NCBI RefSeq assembly: GCF_004322755.1
Contig: NZ_CP036401.1
Location: forward strand, 620,001 to 684,000
DNA from: Pseudoduganella albidiflava
GTDB lineage: Bacteria > Pseudomonadota > Gammaproteobacteria > Burkholderiales > Burkholderiaceae_D
Direction of reading: 5' to 3'
Length of the DNA stretch: 64,000 nt
Below, in pieces: positions 47,804 through 56,062 of this stretch. The notes under the pieces are model-generated. The model saw only the letters and a program-made list of their open reading frames with translations. It ran no database searches and was not told where the DNA came from. The position numbers and the translations under genes were made by a program. How positions within the stretch are numbered: the first letter of the stretch is position 1; every line of letters starts with the position of its first letter.

Positions 47804-48783
47804 TGGGGGCGGGCGGGAGATGCTGTTCAACCCCACTTCAGAAACGGGGGGCAGACCCGCCGGGTCCGACCCCAGGGTTTGCCTTGGGGGTTGCAATCTT
47901 GCTGGTGGCTCCTTTGCCTGGTCATGCGCACATCGTGTCGAAAGCGCAGCCAGAAGCACTCCGCTGGGGCGCTGACTGGTGGGTGCTGGCCTGCCTGGCC
48001 TTGTCGCTGCTGCTGTACGCGGCCGGGCTGGCAAAGCTGTGGCCGCGGCTGGGGCAGGGCAGGGGACCGGCGCTGGGCCGCGCCGCGTATTTCGGCGCCG
48101 GCTGGCTGGCCATGGCGGCGGCGCTGGCCTCGCCGCTCGATCCGGCCGGCGCCATGCTGTTCGCGGCCCACATGGTGCAGCACGAGCTGCTGATGATCGT
48201 GGCGGCACCGCTGCTGGTGCTGGGCCGGCCGTTCGGGCCGTGGCTGTGGGCGCTGCCGGCCGCCTGGCGCCGCGCCATCGGCCACGGCGTGCACTGGCGG
48301 CCCTGGGCGGTGGCCTGGCAAGCCGTCACGCGGCCGATGTCCGCCTGGCTGATCCACTTCGCCGCGCTGTGGGTATGGCATGCGCCGCCCCTGTTCCAGC
48401 TGGCGCTGCGCGACGATACCGTGCATGCGTGGCAGCACGCCAGCTTCCTGTTCCCGGCACTGCTGTTCTGGTGGGCGGTGCTGGGCGCGCGCGGCCCGGC
48501 GCCGGGCGCGGCCATGCTGTACCTGTTCACGACGATGATGCACACCGGTGCGCTCGGCGCGCTGTTCGCGCTGTCGGGCACTGTCTGGTATCCGGCTTAT
48601 GGCGACGGGCCGCTGGCCTTCGGCCTGATGCCGCTGGAAGACCAGCAGCTGGGCGGCCTGGTGATGTGGATCCCGGGCGGGCTGGCCTACGTGATCGCGG
48701 GCCTGGCGCTGTGCCTGCGCTGGCTGGCGCCGGTCAGAAATACTTGGACAGGTAGTTCACCCCGGAGTCCGGGAAAACCGTGA
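47803..48783 (+). CDS. ctaG: Cytochrome c oxidase assembly protein CtaG (caa3 type)
   Basis: A 326-residue membrane protein of the caa3_CtaG family with about seven to eight helices. It has DPAGAMLFAAHMVQHELLMIVAAPLLVLGRPF, WHAPPLFQLAL, TGALGALFAL and a C-terminal LEDQQLGGLVMWIPGG. CtaG helps insert copper. The ATG at 47803 overlaps the coxC stop. Residues 9-26 are encoded by the palindromic repeat at 47847-47873 and its flanks, so the signal-like N-terminus carries repeat-derived sequence. The 3' end overlaps convergent cysM by 50 bases. Confidence 0.85.
   Translation: MGAGGRCCSTPLQKRGADPPGPTPGFALGVAILLVAPLPGHAHIVSKAQPEALRWGADWWVLACLALSLLLYAAGLAKLWPRLGQGRGPALGRAAYFGAGWLAMAAALASPLDPAGAMLFAAHMVQHELLMIVAAPLLVLGRPFGPWLWALPAAWRRAIGHGVHWRPWAVAWQAVTRPMSAWLIHFAALWVWHAPPLFQLALRDDTVHAWQHASFLFPALLFWWAVLGARGPAPGAAMLYLFTTMMHTGALGALFALSGTVWYPAYGDGPLAFGLMPLEDQQLGGLVMWIPGGLAYVIAGLALCLRWLAPVRNTWTGSSPRSPGKP
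47847..47873 (+). repeat. Palindromic repeat core, copy C, inside ctaG
   Basis: A GGGGGCAGACCC/GGGTCCGACCCC hairpin core matches the 27-bp core at 28952 and 50837 with two changes. It sits in frame in the first codons of ctaG and is translated as part of the N-terminus. Confidence 0.8.
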
Positions 48784-49663
48784 CCACGCGGCCGGACAGC
48801 TTCGGCAGCAGGCGCGCGATGCCGGCCGCCACGCAGCCGGACGAGCCGCCCGCCAGGATGCCTTCCTCGCGCGCCAGGCGGTGGCACCAGGCGACGGCGT
48901 CGTCGTCGGGTACCTGGATCACGTCGTCCACCACGTCCGCGTCGAACGTGCCGGAGGGCGCGCGCTTGCCCACGCCCTCGATGACGGAGCCGAATTCGCC
49001 GTCGGCCACCGCGCCCGTCACCGCCGCCCGGTACGACGAGTGCAGCGGTTCGACGCCGATCACCGTGATGCGGCGGTCGCGTTCCTTCAGGAAGCGGCCG
49101 ATGCCGGAAATGGTGCCGCCCGAGCCGATGCCGCACACGAAGCAGTCGATCCGCCCGTCGAGCTGGAACCACAGTTCGGGCGCCGTGTCCGTGTAGTGGG
49201 CTTGCCGGTTCAGGGCCGAGCGGTACTGGTCGAGGTGAAAGGCGCCATGCTCGGCGGCGATGCGTTCGGCCATGCTGTGATAGCTGGCTTCGTGCGCCTC
49301 GGGCACGTCCGACGCGCACATGTGCACCTCGGCGCCGTAGGCTTCGATGCGGCGCATCTTTTCCCTGCTGGTGCGGTCCGGCAGCGTGACATCGCAGCGC
49401 AGCCCGCGCACCGCGGCCGCCATCGCCAGCGCCGCGCCGGTATTGCCGGACGAGCTTTCCACCACGTGTTCCACGCCGGCCGGCAGGTAGCGCAGCATGT
49501 AGCGCACCATCCTGTCCTTGATGCTGCCGCCCGGGTTCATGAACTCGAGCTTGGCCACGATGTCATGGCCATGGAACAGCCGTTCCAGGCGTACCACCGG
49601 GGTGTTGCCGATGGCCTCGAGGACGGAACCGTGGACCTGCGACGTACGTTCGGAAACCGACAT
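48734..49663 (-). CDS. cysM: Cysteine synthase-family PLP enzyme (CysM-like)
   Basis: A 309-residue fold type II PLP enzyme of the cysteine synthase/cystathionine beta-synthase family. It has the PLP Lys in GSIKDRM, the SSSGNTGAALA asparagine loop, GSGGTISGIGRFLKE and AGGSSGCVAAGIA. The normal reaction joins sulfide or thiosulfate to O-acetylserine in the cytoplasm. Closest type is uncertain between CysM, CysK and CBS. The ATG at 49663 is selected over a 33-residue longer reading. Its 3' end overlaps ctaG. Confidence 0.9.
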   Translation of the reverse strand: MSVSERTSQVHGSVLEAIGNTPVVRLERLFHGHDIVAKLEFMNPGGSIKDRMVRYMLRYLPAGVEHVVESSSGNTGAALAMAAAVRGLRCDVTLPDRTSREKMRRIEAYGAEVHMCASDVPEAHEASYHSMAERIAAEHGAFHLDQYRSALNRQAHYTDTAPELWFQLDGRIDCFVCGIGSGGTISGIGRFLKERDRRITVIGVEPLHSSYRAAVTGAVADGEFGSVIEGVGKRAPSGTFDADVVDDVIQVPDDDAVAWCHRLAREEGILAGGSSGCVAAGIARLLPKLSGRVVTVFPDSGVNYLSKYF

Positions 49664-49891
49664 GCTTGCACCCTGCAATTTTTTCCTATGAGAAATTTTA
49701 ACATCGATGCCGTGCCGGCAGCGCGCGCCTGGGCGAAAAACAGATATGCAAGTACCCGCCACGCATAACGCCGCGATAACGCCGGCCGGGGCGGGAATCA
49801 GGCCGTCGATCCGGCCGCAAATCCGGTCGCGAACCCGGCCGGGAAAGCTGCGTTAAAATGGCCGGTTTCGGCAATACTCGAGGTAAGCGCA

Positions 49892-50791
49892 ATGAAATGG
49901 GCCCTGGTTGGTTTCTACGTCCTGTCCGTGCTGCACATTCACTTCCGCGGCAAGGTGCGCCTGCCGATCGGCCGCCAGCTGTTCGACCACTCGTCGTTCA
50001 TGGCACCCATCAACATCTTCATGCACTTCTTTTCGCGCGTGCCGTCCACGCCGTACCTGCCCGTGGCGGACTTCAAGGAACTGGCGCCGCTGCAGGAGAA
50101 CTGGCAGGTGATCCGGGAAGAGGCGGAGAACCTGATCCGCCTGCAAAAGATCAAGGCGTCGGAAAAGAATGACGATGCCGGCTTCAACTCCTTCTTCAAG
50201 GCGGGCTGGAAGCGCTTCTACCTGAAGTGGTACAACGCCAGCCACCCGTCGGCGGCCGAGCTGTGCCCGAAGACGCATGCGCTGCTGCAGGGCATTCCGT
50301 CGGTGAAGGCGGCCATGTTCGCGGAACTGCCGCCGGGCGGCAAGCTCAACCCGCACCGCGACCCGTTCGCCGGTTCGCTGCGCTACCACCTGGGCCTGGC
50401 CACGCCGAACGACGACCGCTGCTTCATCGACGTCGACGGCGTGCGCCACAGCTGGCGCGACGGCCAGGGCGTGATGTTCGACGAAACCTACATCCACTGG
50501 GCCATCAACGGCAGCGAGAGCGACCGCATCATCCTGTTCTGCGACGTGGAACGCCCGATGCGATTCCGCTGGGCACAGGCCGTCAACCGCTTCCTGGGCC
50601 GCACGATGATGACGGCCGCCGCGTCGCCGAACGAAACGGGCGACCAGGTGGGCATGGTGTCGAAGCTGTTCCGCGTTTCCCACTACGCCGGCATCTACCG
50701 CCGCCGCTACAAGGCGTGGAACAAGACGGCGTACAAGCTCACCAAGGTGGCGCTGATCGTCGGGCTGGGCGCGCTGATTTATTACATCTGA
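49892..50791 (+). CDS. lpxO: Aspartyl/asparaginyl beta-hydroxylase-family protein (LpxO-like)
   Basis: A 299-residue Fe(II)/2-oxoglutarate dioxygenase. The iron-binding His is in GKLNPHRDPFAG and the second is in DETYIHWAINGS, with a 2-oxoglutarate-binding Arg in SESDRIILFCD. N- and C-terminal hydrophobic segments place it at the inner membrane, as for LpxO, which 2-hydroxylates lipid A acyl chains. That substrate is inferred from family and topology. The ATG at 49892 follows GAGGTAAGCGC. Confidence 0.85.
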   Translation: MKWALVGFYVLSVLHIHFRGKVRLPIGRQLFDHSSFMAPINIFMHFFSRVPSTPYLPVADFKELAPLQENWQVIREEAENLIRLQKIKASEKNDDAGFNSFFKAGWKRFYLKWYNASHPSAAELCPKTHALLQGIPSVKAAMFAELPPGGKLNPHRDPFAGSLRYHLGLATPNDDRCFIDVDGVRHSWRDGQGVMFDETYIHWAINGSESDRIILFCDVERPMRFRWAQAVNRFLGRTMMTAAASPNETGDQVGMVSKLFRVSHYAGIYRRRYKAWNKTAYKLTKVALIVGLGALIYYI

Positions 50792-50836
50792 GGTTGGCGG
50801 GTTTGGGGCTCAAGCAGAACCCCAAATGCAGACCCC

Positions 50837-50896
50837 GGGGTCAGACCCGGCGGGTCTGACCCCAGCCCTTCGCTGTTGGGGTGAATGCATGCGCTT
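50837..50896 (-). repeat. 60-bp palindromic repeat, copy B (inverted)
   Basis: Reverse complement of the 60 bp at 28919-28978 with one mismatch (59/60). The hairpin core is 50837-50863. It lies between lpxO and the second molybdenum hydroxylase operon, in a 172-bp gap that holds no gene. Confidence 0.92.
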
Positions 50897-50963
50897 TCAG
50901 TGTGCCGGGTATTGCTTAACTTAACGGCATTGAGTCTGACACCAGGATTTCACCCGCCGCGGA

Positions 50964-53252
50964 CTAGGGCCCCCCGCCCAGCACCTTGTCCGGCGTCATC
51001 GGCGTACTGCGCAGCCGCTTGCCGGTGGCGTGCCAGATGGCGTTGCTGACCGCGGCGGCCACGCCGACGAGGCCGATCTCGCCCACGCCCTTGGCGCCCA
51101 GCCGGCTGACGATCCGGTCATCCTCTTCCACGAAGATCACGTCCATCGCATGGATGTCGGCATTCACCGGCACGTGGTATTCCGCGTAGTTGTGGTTCAT
51201 GAAGCGGCCCAGCCGGTGGTCGGCGTACGACTCCTCGTGCAGCGCCTGGCTGATACCCCACACGATGCCGCCGGTGATCTGGCTGGTCGCCGTCTTCGTG
51301 TTCATGATGCGGCCGGCGGCGATCGCGCTCGTCACGCGCGTCACGCGCACCATGCCGGTCTGCTCGTCGACGCGCACTTCCACGAACACGGCGGAGTGCA
51401 CCAGGCGGCGGAACTTGCGCTGCTTGAGCATGTTCGGCAGCATCAGGTATTTTTCTTCCAGCCTGACCAGGCCACTGTCGTTCAACAGGGCCGTCAGCGG
51501 CATCGCCGTTTCGTGCCGCTCCTTCAGACGCAGCATGCCGCCGGCGAATTCCACGGCCTTGAACTTCACGTCAGCGAACGGCGAGCCGCGCAGCTTTTGC
51601 GCATGCTTGAACAGGGTCTTCTGCAGCTTTTCGCACACCCCGGCCACCGCCGAACCCACCGTGGTCACGTGCGACGAGCCGCCCTCGATCGGCGCCACCG
51701 GCAGCGTGGAGTCGCCCAGCTGGAACGTCACGTCTTCCAGCGGCAGGCCCATGGCCTCGGCGGCGATCATCGCCATCACGGTATAGGTGCCGGTACCGAT
51801 GTCGGTGGCGGCGCTGGACACCACCAGCTTGCCGTCGGCATGCAGCACGGCGCTGGCGCGGGCGAACATCTGCATCGCATCCCACACGCCGGTCGCCATG
51901 CCCCAGCCGACCCACTCGGTGCCTTCCTTGCGTGAGCGCGGTTCCAGCGGCCGCCGGTCCCAGCCGAAGCGCCGGGCACCCAGCTCGTAGCAGGCGCGCA
52001 GCTCCTTGCTGGAGTAGGGCTTGTCCTCGATCGGCACGCGATCGGCGTAGTTCTTCAGGCGCAGCGCCAGCGGATCCATCTTCAGCGCGTAGGCCAGTTC
52101 ATCCATCGCCACCTCGAGCGCATGCACGCCGTGCGCGGCGCCCGGGGCGCGCATGTCGATCGGCGTGTACTGGTCGAGTTTCACCAGCTTGTAGTCGAGC
52201 TTGATGTTGTCGCAGGCATACAGCAGGCCCGACCAGTTGACCACCACTTCCACGTAGTCCTCGATCGGCGAGGTTTCCGCGATGGCCTGGTGCCAGATGG
52301 CGCGCAGCGTGCCATCGCGCTCGGCCGCCAGCTTCACGCGCTGCACGGTCTCGGGCCGGTGGCCGAAGGTGAACATCTGCTGGCGCGTCAGCACCACGCG
52401 CACCGAACGCTTCAGGTGCAGCGCCGCCATCACGGCCAGCGGGAGCTGGTACTGCGGGCGCAGGCCGGAACCGAACGCGCCGCCCACGTAGGTATTGCGC
52501 ACGGTGACCTTGTTCTTCGGCAGGCCGAACACGTGCGACACGTACCAGCGGCTGTTCTGCGAACTCTGCGTCTTGTCATGGATGATGAGGTGGCCGTCGT
52601 CGCCGCGGATCACGGTGGAGGCGAACAGCTCCATCGGATTGTGGTGTTCCACCCCGCTGTAGAACTCCGCGTCGATCTTCACGGGGGCGGCATCGAAGGC
52701 CGCGTCGGTATCGCCTTTCTCGTCCGGCGGCGGCTCGTAGCCGGCCTTCAGCGGCTTCGGTTTGTAGGCGCGATCCAGGTTGGCCGACAGCTTGGTGCCG
52801 TGTGGTTCCTCGTCGATCTCGAAAGTCACCAGCGATGCCGCATAGCGGGCCGCCTCGAACGTTTCCGCCACCACCAGCGCCAGCGGCTGGCCGCTGTACA
52901 TCACATGGTTGTCGTACAGCGGGCGGAAGGGCGAGCCGGCCGGCGCCGTCATGTCCTTGTAGGCGATATCGAAGGAGCGGATCTTCGGGCGGTTCAGGTG
53001 GGTCAGCACCTCGACCACGCCCTCGACCGCCAGCGCGGCGCGCGTGTCGATCGACACGATGGTGCCCTTGGCGGCCGGCGAGCTGACTACCACGCCGTAC
53101 GCCAGGTCCGGCGCCGCGTGTTCGGCCGCGTATTTCGCCTGGCCCGTCACCTTGGCGCGGCCATCCACCCGCGATACCGGCGTGCCGGTACGCACCGGGC
53201 CGGTGCCGCGGTCCGCCACGGGTGCCTGCAGTGCTTCGATCAGGTCGGTCAT
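50964..53252 (-). CDS. Molybdenum hydroxylase catalytic subunit, second operon (PaoC-like)
   Basis: A 762-residue molybdopterin-binding subunit, paralogous to the one at 41232. It has RVDGRAKVTGQAKYA, YVGGAFGSGLR, MRAPGAAHGVHALE, and the catalytic Glu in AKGVGEIGLVG. It is the last gene of a three-gene operon and overlaps the FAD subunit by four bases. There is no signal peptide in the operon, so this enzyme is probably cytoplasmic. The substrate is unknown. Confidence 0.92.
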   Translation of the reverse strand: MTDLIEALQAPVADRGTGPVRTGTPVSRVDGRAKVTGQAKYAAEHAAPDLAYGVVVSSPAAKGTIVSIDTRAALAVEGVVEVLTHLNRPKIRSFDIAYKDMTAPAGSPFRPLYDNHVMYSGQPLALVVAETFEAARYAASLVTFEIDEEPHGTKLSANLDRAYKPKPLKAGYEPPPDEKGDTDAAFDAAPVKIDAEFYSGVEHHNPMELFASTVIRGDDGHLIIHDKTQSSQNSRWYVSHVFGLPKNKVTVRNTYVGGAFGSGLRPQYQLPLAVMAALHLKRSVRVVLTRQQMFTFGHRPETVQRVKLAAERDGTLRAIWHQAIAETSPIEDYVEVVVNWSGLLYACDNIKLDYKLVKLDQYTPIDMRAPGAAHGVHALEVAMDELAYALKMDPLALRLKNYADRVPIEDKPYSSKELRACYELGARRFGWDRRPLEPRSRKEGTEWVGWGMATGVWDAMQMFARASAVLHADGKLVVSSAATDIGTGTYTVMAMIAAEAMGLPLEDVTFQLGDSTLPVAPIEGGSSHVTTVGSAVAGVCEKLQKTLFKHAQKLRGSPFADVKFKAVEFAGGMLRLKERHETAMPLTALLNDSGLVRLEEKYLMLPNMLKQRKFRRLVHSAVFVEVRVDEQTGMVRVTRVTSAIAAGRIMNTKTATSQITGGIVWGISQALHEESYADHRLGRFMNHNYAEYHVPVNADIHAMDVIFVEEDDRIVSRLGAKGVGEIGLVGVAAAVSNAIWHATGKRLRSTPMTPDKVLGGGP

Positions 53253-54325
53253 CGATCTTCCCCTTTCCGCATGCCCTGGTTCGTTACCGTTCCCTGGCTG
53301 GCCACGTGCAGGGCGCGCACGATGGCGTTGCGGGCCAGCGGAATCTTGAAGTCGTTGGCGCCGCGGCCCACGGCGCCGTGCAGCAGCGCATCGGCCACGC
53401 GGCCGAAGGCTTCCTCGCCCGGCGCGGCGCCGGCCAGCAGCTGCTCCGCTTCGGGCAGGCGCCATGGCTTGTGGGCCACGCCGCCCAGCGCGATACGCGC
53501 CTCGGCGATGGTGCCGTCTTCACCGATGTCCAGCGCGGCGGCCACCGATACCAGCGCGAACGCATATGAGAGCCGCTCGCGCAGCTTCAGGTAGGCCGAG
53601 TGGCGCACGAACCGCGCGGCATCCGGCAGGGCAATGCCGGTGATCAGCTCGTCGGGAGCCAGCGTGGTGTCGATGTCGGGCCGGTCGCCGGGCAGCCGGT
53701 GGAATTCGGCGAACGGGATCTCGCGCTTGCCGCGCACCGACTGCACGTGCACCACCGCTTCCAGCGCGGCCAGCGCCACGCACATGTCGGATGGGTGGGT
53801 GGCGATGCAGTGCTCGCTGGCGCCCAGGATCGCGTGCTGGCGCGTGATGCCGCCGTTGGCGGAGCAGCCGCTGCCGGGCGTGCGCTTGTTGCAGGGCGTG
53901 GCCACGTCGTAGAAATACCAGCAGCGCGTGCGCTGCAGCAGGTTGCCGCCATTGCTGGCCATGTTGCGCAATTGCGGCGAGGCGCCCGCCAGGATGGCGG
54001 CCGACAGCAGCGGGTAGCGCTGCTCGACCAGCGGGTGGTAGGCGGTATCGGCGTTGCGGGCCAGGGCACCCAGCAGCAGGCCGCCGTCCGGGCTTTCCTC
54101 GATGGCGTCCAGCGGCAGGCGGTTGATGTCGACCAGGTGCGGCGCGATCGTCACGCCTTCCTTCATCAGGTCGAGCAGGTTGGTGCCGCCGGCCACGAAG
54201 CGGCTCTCGTGTTGGTTGGCGGCGCCGGTATTCGTCGTGCCACTGGCGGCATGGGCGGCATGGGCGGCAATGGCCTGCAGCGCGGCTTCCACGGTGGCGG
54301 GGCGGTCGTAGGCGAACGGGTTCAT
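53249..54325 (-). CDS. Molybdenum hydroxylase FAD subunit, second operon
   Basis: A 358-residue FAD-binding subunit. It has [32 protein letters not shown] and the extra cysteines of PaoB-type proteins (ATPCNKRTPGSGC and [10 protein letters not shown]). An Ala/His/Thr/Gly/Asn-rich insertion at about residues 20-42 (AAHAAHAASGTTNTGA) is not present in the paralogue. It overlaps both neighbours by four bases. Confidence 0.9.
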   Translation of the reverse strand: MNPFAYDRPATVEAALQAIAAHAAHAASGTTNTGAANQHESRFVAGGTNLLDLMKEGVTIAPHLVDINRLPLDAIEESPDGGLLLGALARNADTAYHPLVEQRYPLLSAAILAGASPQLRNMASNGGNLLQRTRCWYFYDVATPCNKRTPGSGCSANGGITRQHAILGASEHCIATHPSDMCVALAALEAVVHVQSVRGKREIPFAEFHRLPGDRPDIDTTLAPDELITGIALPDAARFVRHSAYLKLRERLSYAFALVSVAAALDIGEDGTIAEARIALGGVAHKPWRLPEAEQLLAGAAPGEEAFGRVADALLHGAVGRGANDFKIPLARNAIVRALHVASQGTVTNQGMRKGEDR

Positions 54326-54849
54326 GCCGGCACCGTCCCGATGATGACGGGGCCTTCGGCATTCTCGCTGTCCGCCGGCACGCCGGCCACCTGGGACACG
54401 GCGCGCAGGATCTGCGGATAGGCGCCGCAGCGGCAGATGTTCCCGCTCATCAGCTCGCGCACCTCGGCCGAACAGCTCGCCCGGCCTTCGTTCACCAGTC
54501 CCACCGCGGAACAGATCTGGCCGGGCGTACAGTAACCGCACTGGAAGGCATCGTGCTCGATGAAAGCCTGCTGCATCGGATGCAGGGCGTCGCCGTCGGC
54601 CAGGCCTTCGATGGTGGTGACCTCGCGGCCGTCGTTCATCACGGCCAGCGTCAGGCAGGCGTTGATGCGGCGGCCATCGACGAGCACCGTGCAGGCGCCG
54701 CACTGGCCGTGGTCGCAGCCTTTCTTGGTGCCCGTCAACCCCATCCGGTCGCGCAGCAGGTCGAGCAAGGTGACCCAGGCTTCAATGTTCATCGTGTGCT
54801 GTTGCCCGTTGACGGTGATCGTCAGCGGACAGCGCGGGGGAGCTCCCAT
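54322..54849 (-). CDS. Molybdenum hydroxylase [2Fe-2S] subunit, second operon
   Basis: A 175-residue iron-sulfur subunit with both cluster motifs GCDHGQCGACT and [16 protein letters not shown]. In contrast to the paralogue at 39627, it starts MGAPPRCPLTITVNGQ with no Tat signal. The ATG at 54849 is the last Met before the domain; a 26-residue longer reading is possible but adds no signal peptide. First gene of the second operon. Confidence 0.9.
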   Translation of the reverse strand: MGAPPRCPLTITVNGQQHTMNIEAWVTLLDLLRDRMGLTGTKKGCDHGQCGACTVLVDGRRINACLTLAVMNDGREVTTIEGLADGDALHPMQQAFIEHDAFQCGYCTPGQICSAVGLVNEGRASCSAEVRELMSGNICRCGAYPQILRAVSQVAGVPADSENAEGPVIIGTVPA

Positions 54850-54972
54850 GGCGTGGCCCTTTCCAGTGTGTTCATGACAAACGAAAAGGTAGCGCGCACA
54901 CCGGCCGCCTTGCGTGCGCGCACACACAGATGGTGGTTACGTGAAGGAGGAACGGCGCTGGACAGCGCCAAA

Positions 54973-55000
54973 GAAAAAGCCCGCAGTTTGCACTGCGGGC
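54973..55000 (-). terminator. Rho-independent terminator of the PEP-CTERM gene
   Basis: A 9-base-pair stem (54979-54987 with 54992-55000, loop TTGC) followed on the minus strand by TTTTTC. It lies about 140 bases past the PEP-CTERM stop and upstream of the second molybdenum operon, insulating it. Confidence 0.85.
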
Positions 55001-55138
55001 CGAGGGTACAACGAGGTGTTCTTGATGTTATTCCGGTACTCCAGCGGGGCTGGAGCGTTGAAATCTGTTAATGATATTAAACAAGCTTTTGCAGAATTTC
55101 AAGAAAGAAATACGCTATTCGCCTGGGAAATGTCACAT

Positions 55139-55795
55139 TCATGCAACGTTGCCGCTGCTTCCTTTGCCCCGGCGGCGCCATGCAGCGGTGCCCAGCACGG
55201 CCAGGCCAGCGAGGGTCATCGGCAACACATGCGGCTCAGGTACCGGCGACGCAACGTCGCGCCCGAAGAACACCACGTTGGAGAAGCCGGGAACCTGCCC
55301 GCCGCCGTTCAGCCATTCGATCTGCCAGGTACCGTTCAGCGTCTGGCCGGCCGCCACGGCCTGGTCATCGAACAGGAAGGCGGTGCTGGCCTTGGAAGCG
55401 TGGATCGCCACCGTCAGGTCGAGCACGGCGTTCCTGCTGCCGGTATTGGTGATCGTCCAGGTACCGCTGGTGCCGCCGGCACCCGTGAACGTGAAGTCGA
55501 ACAGGTCCGAGGAATCGACCAGCGTGGTCTTGGCTTCCTGCGTGCCCAGCACTTCCCAGTCGTTCGTGCCGAACACGTTCGCGAAGCCGGCCGTATTGCC
55601 GCCGTACTGCATCGGATTGATGGTGGAGAAGGCCAGTTTGTCGGCGTCGAACTTGTCCAGCTTGACATCGTCCACGCTGGCCTTGCCGATCTTCGGTCCC
55701 TTGACCACCTGCTTGCTGTCGTTGGCAGCGTGTGCAACCGTGCCAGCCGCCAGGGCGCACAACAGCAGCGCTTTCGTCATCGTCGAATGATTCAT
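55139..55795 (-). CDS. PEP-CTERM sorting-domain protein
   Basis: A 218-residue exported protein. It has a signal peptide (MTKALLLCALAAGTVAHA), a Thr/Asp/Gly-rich mature part, and the exosortase signal SPVPEPHVLPM followed by a hydrophobic helix and WRRRGKG near the end. Such proteins are sorted by exosortase and often relate to extracellular polysaccharide or biofilm. The start at 55795 has AAGGAAG upstream; the Met six codons in is the alternative. A promoter lies at 55870-55898. Confidence 0.85.
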   Translation of the reverse strand: MNHSTMTKALLLCALAAGTVAHAANDSKQVVKGPKIGKASVDDVKLDKFDADKLAFSTINPMQYGGNTAGFANVFGTNDWEVLGTQEAKTTLVDSSDLFDFTFTGAGGTSGTWTITNTGSRNAVLDLTVAIHASKASTAFLFDDQAVAAGQTLNGTWQIEWLNGGGQVPGFSNVVFFGRDVASPVPEPHVLPMTLAGLAVLGTAAWRRRGKGSSGNVA

Positions 55796-55869
55796 AGCTT
55801 CCTTGAAGAGGGGATCTGTCGGGGCAGGGAGCAGATGTGAGAAGGTGGCGACTCTTTGGCCAGGGGCGT

Positions 55870-55898
55870 AGTCTACCTCGGGTTACATTAAATTTCAA
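55870..55898 (-). promoter_or_regulatory. Sigma-70 promoter for the PEP-CTERM gene
   Basis: On the minus strand TTGAAA (55893-55898) and TAGACT (55870-55875) are 17 bases apart, 75 bases before the ATG. Confidence 0.65.
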
Positions 55899-56062
55899 CA
55901 AGGCATTATATCTTTCCCAATAAGACCGTTTTGAAAGTGTGGTAGGCGCGCCATCCCCGGCCAGCGTGGCTCCCCGTACTTGGCAGGCGTGGCATGCTGG
56001 AAGTCACGCGGCGCCGGCCCGCCGGACCTGCGCCTGTCTTCATCCAGTGGAAGGAGTCGGCC

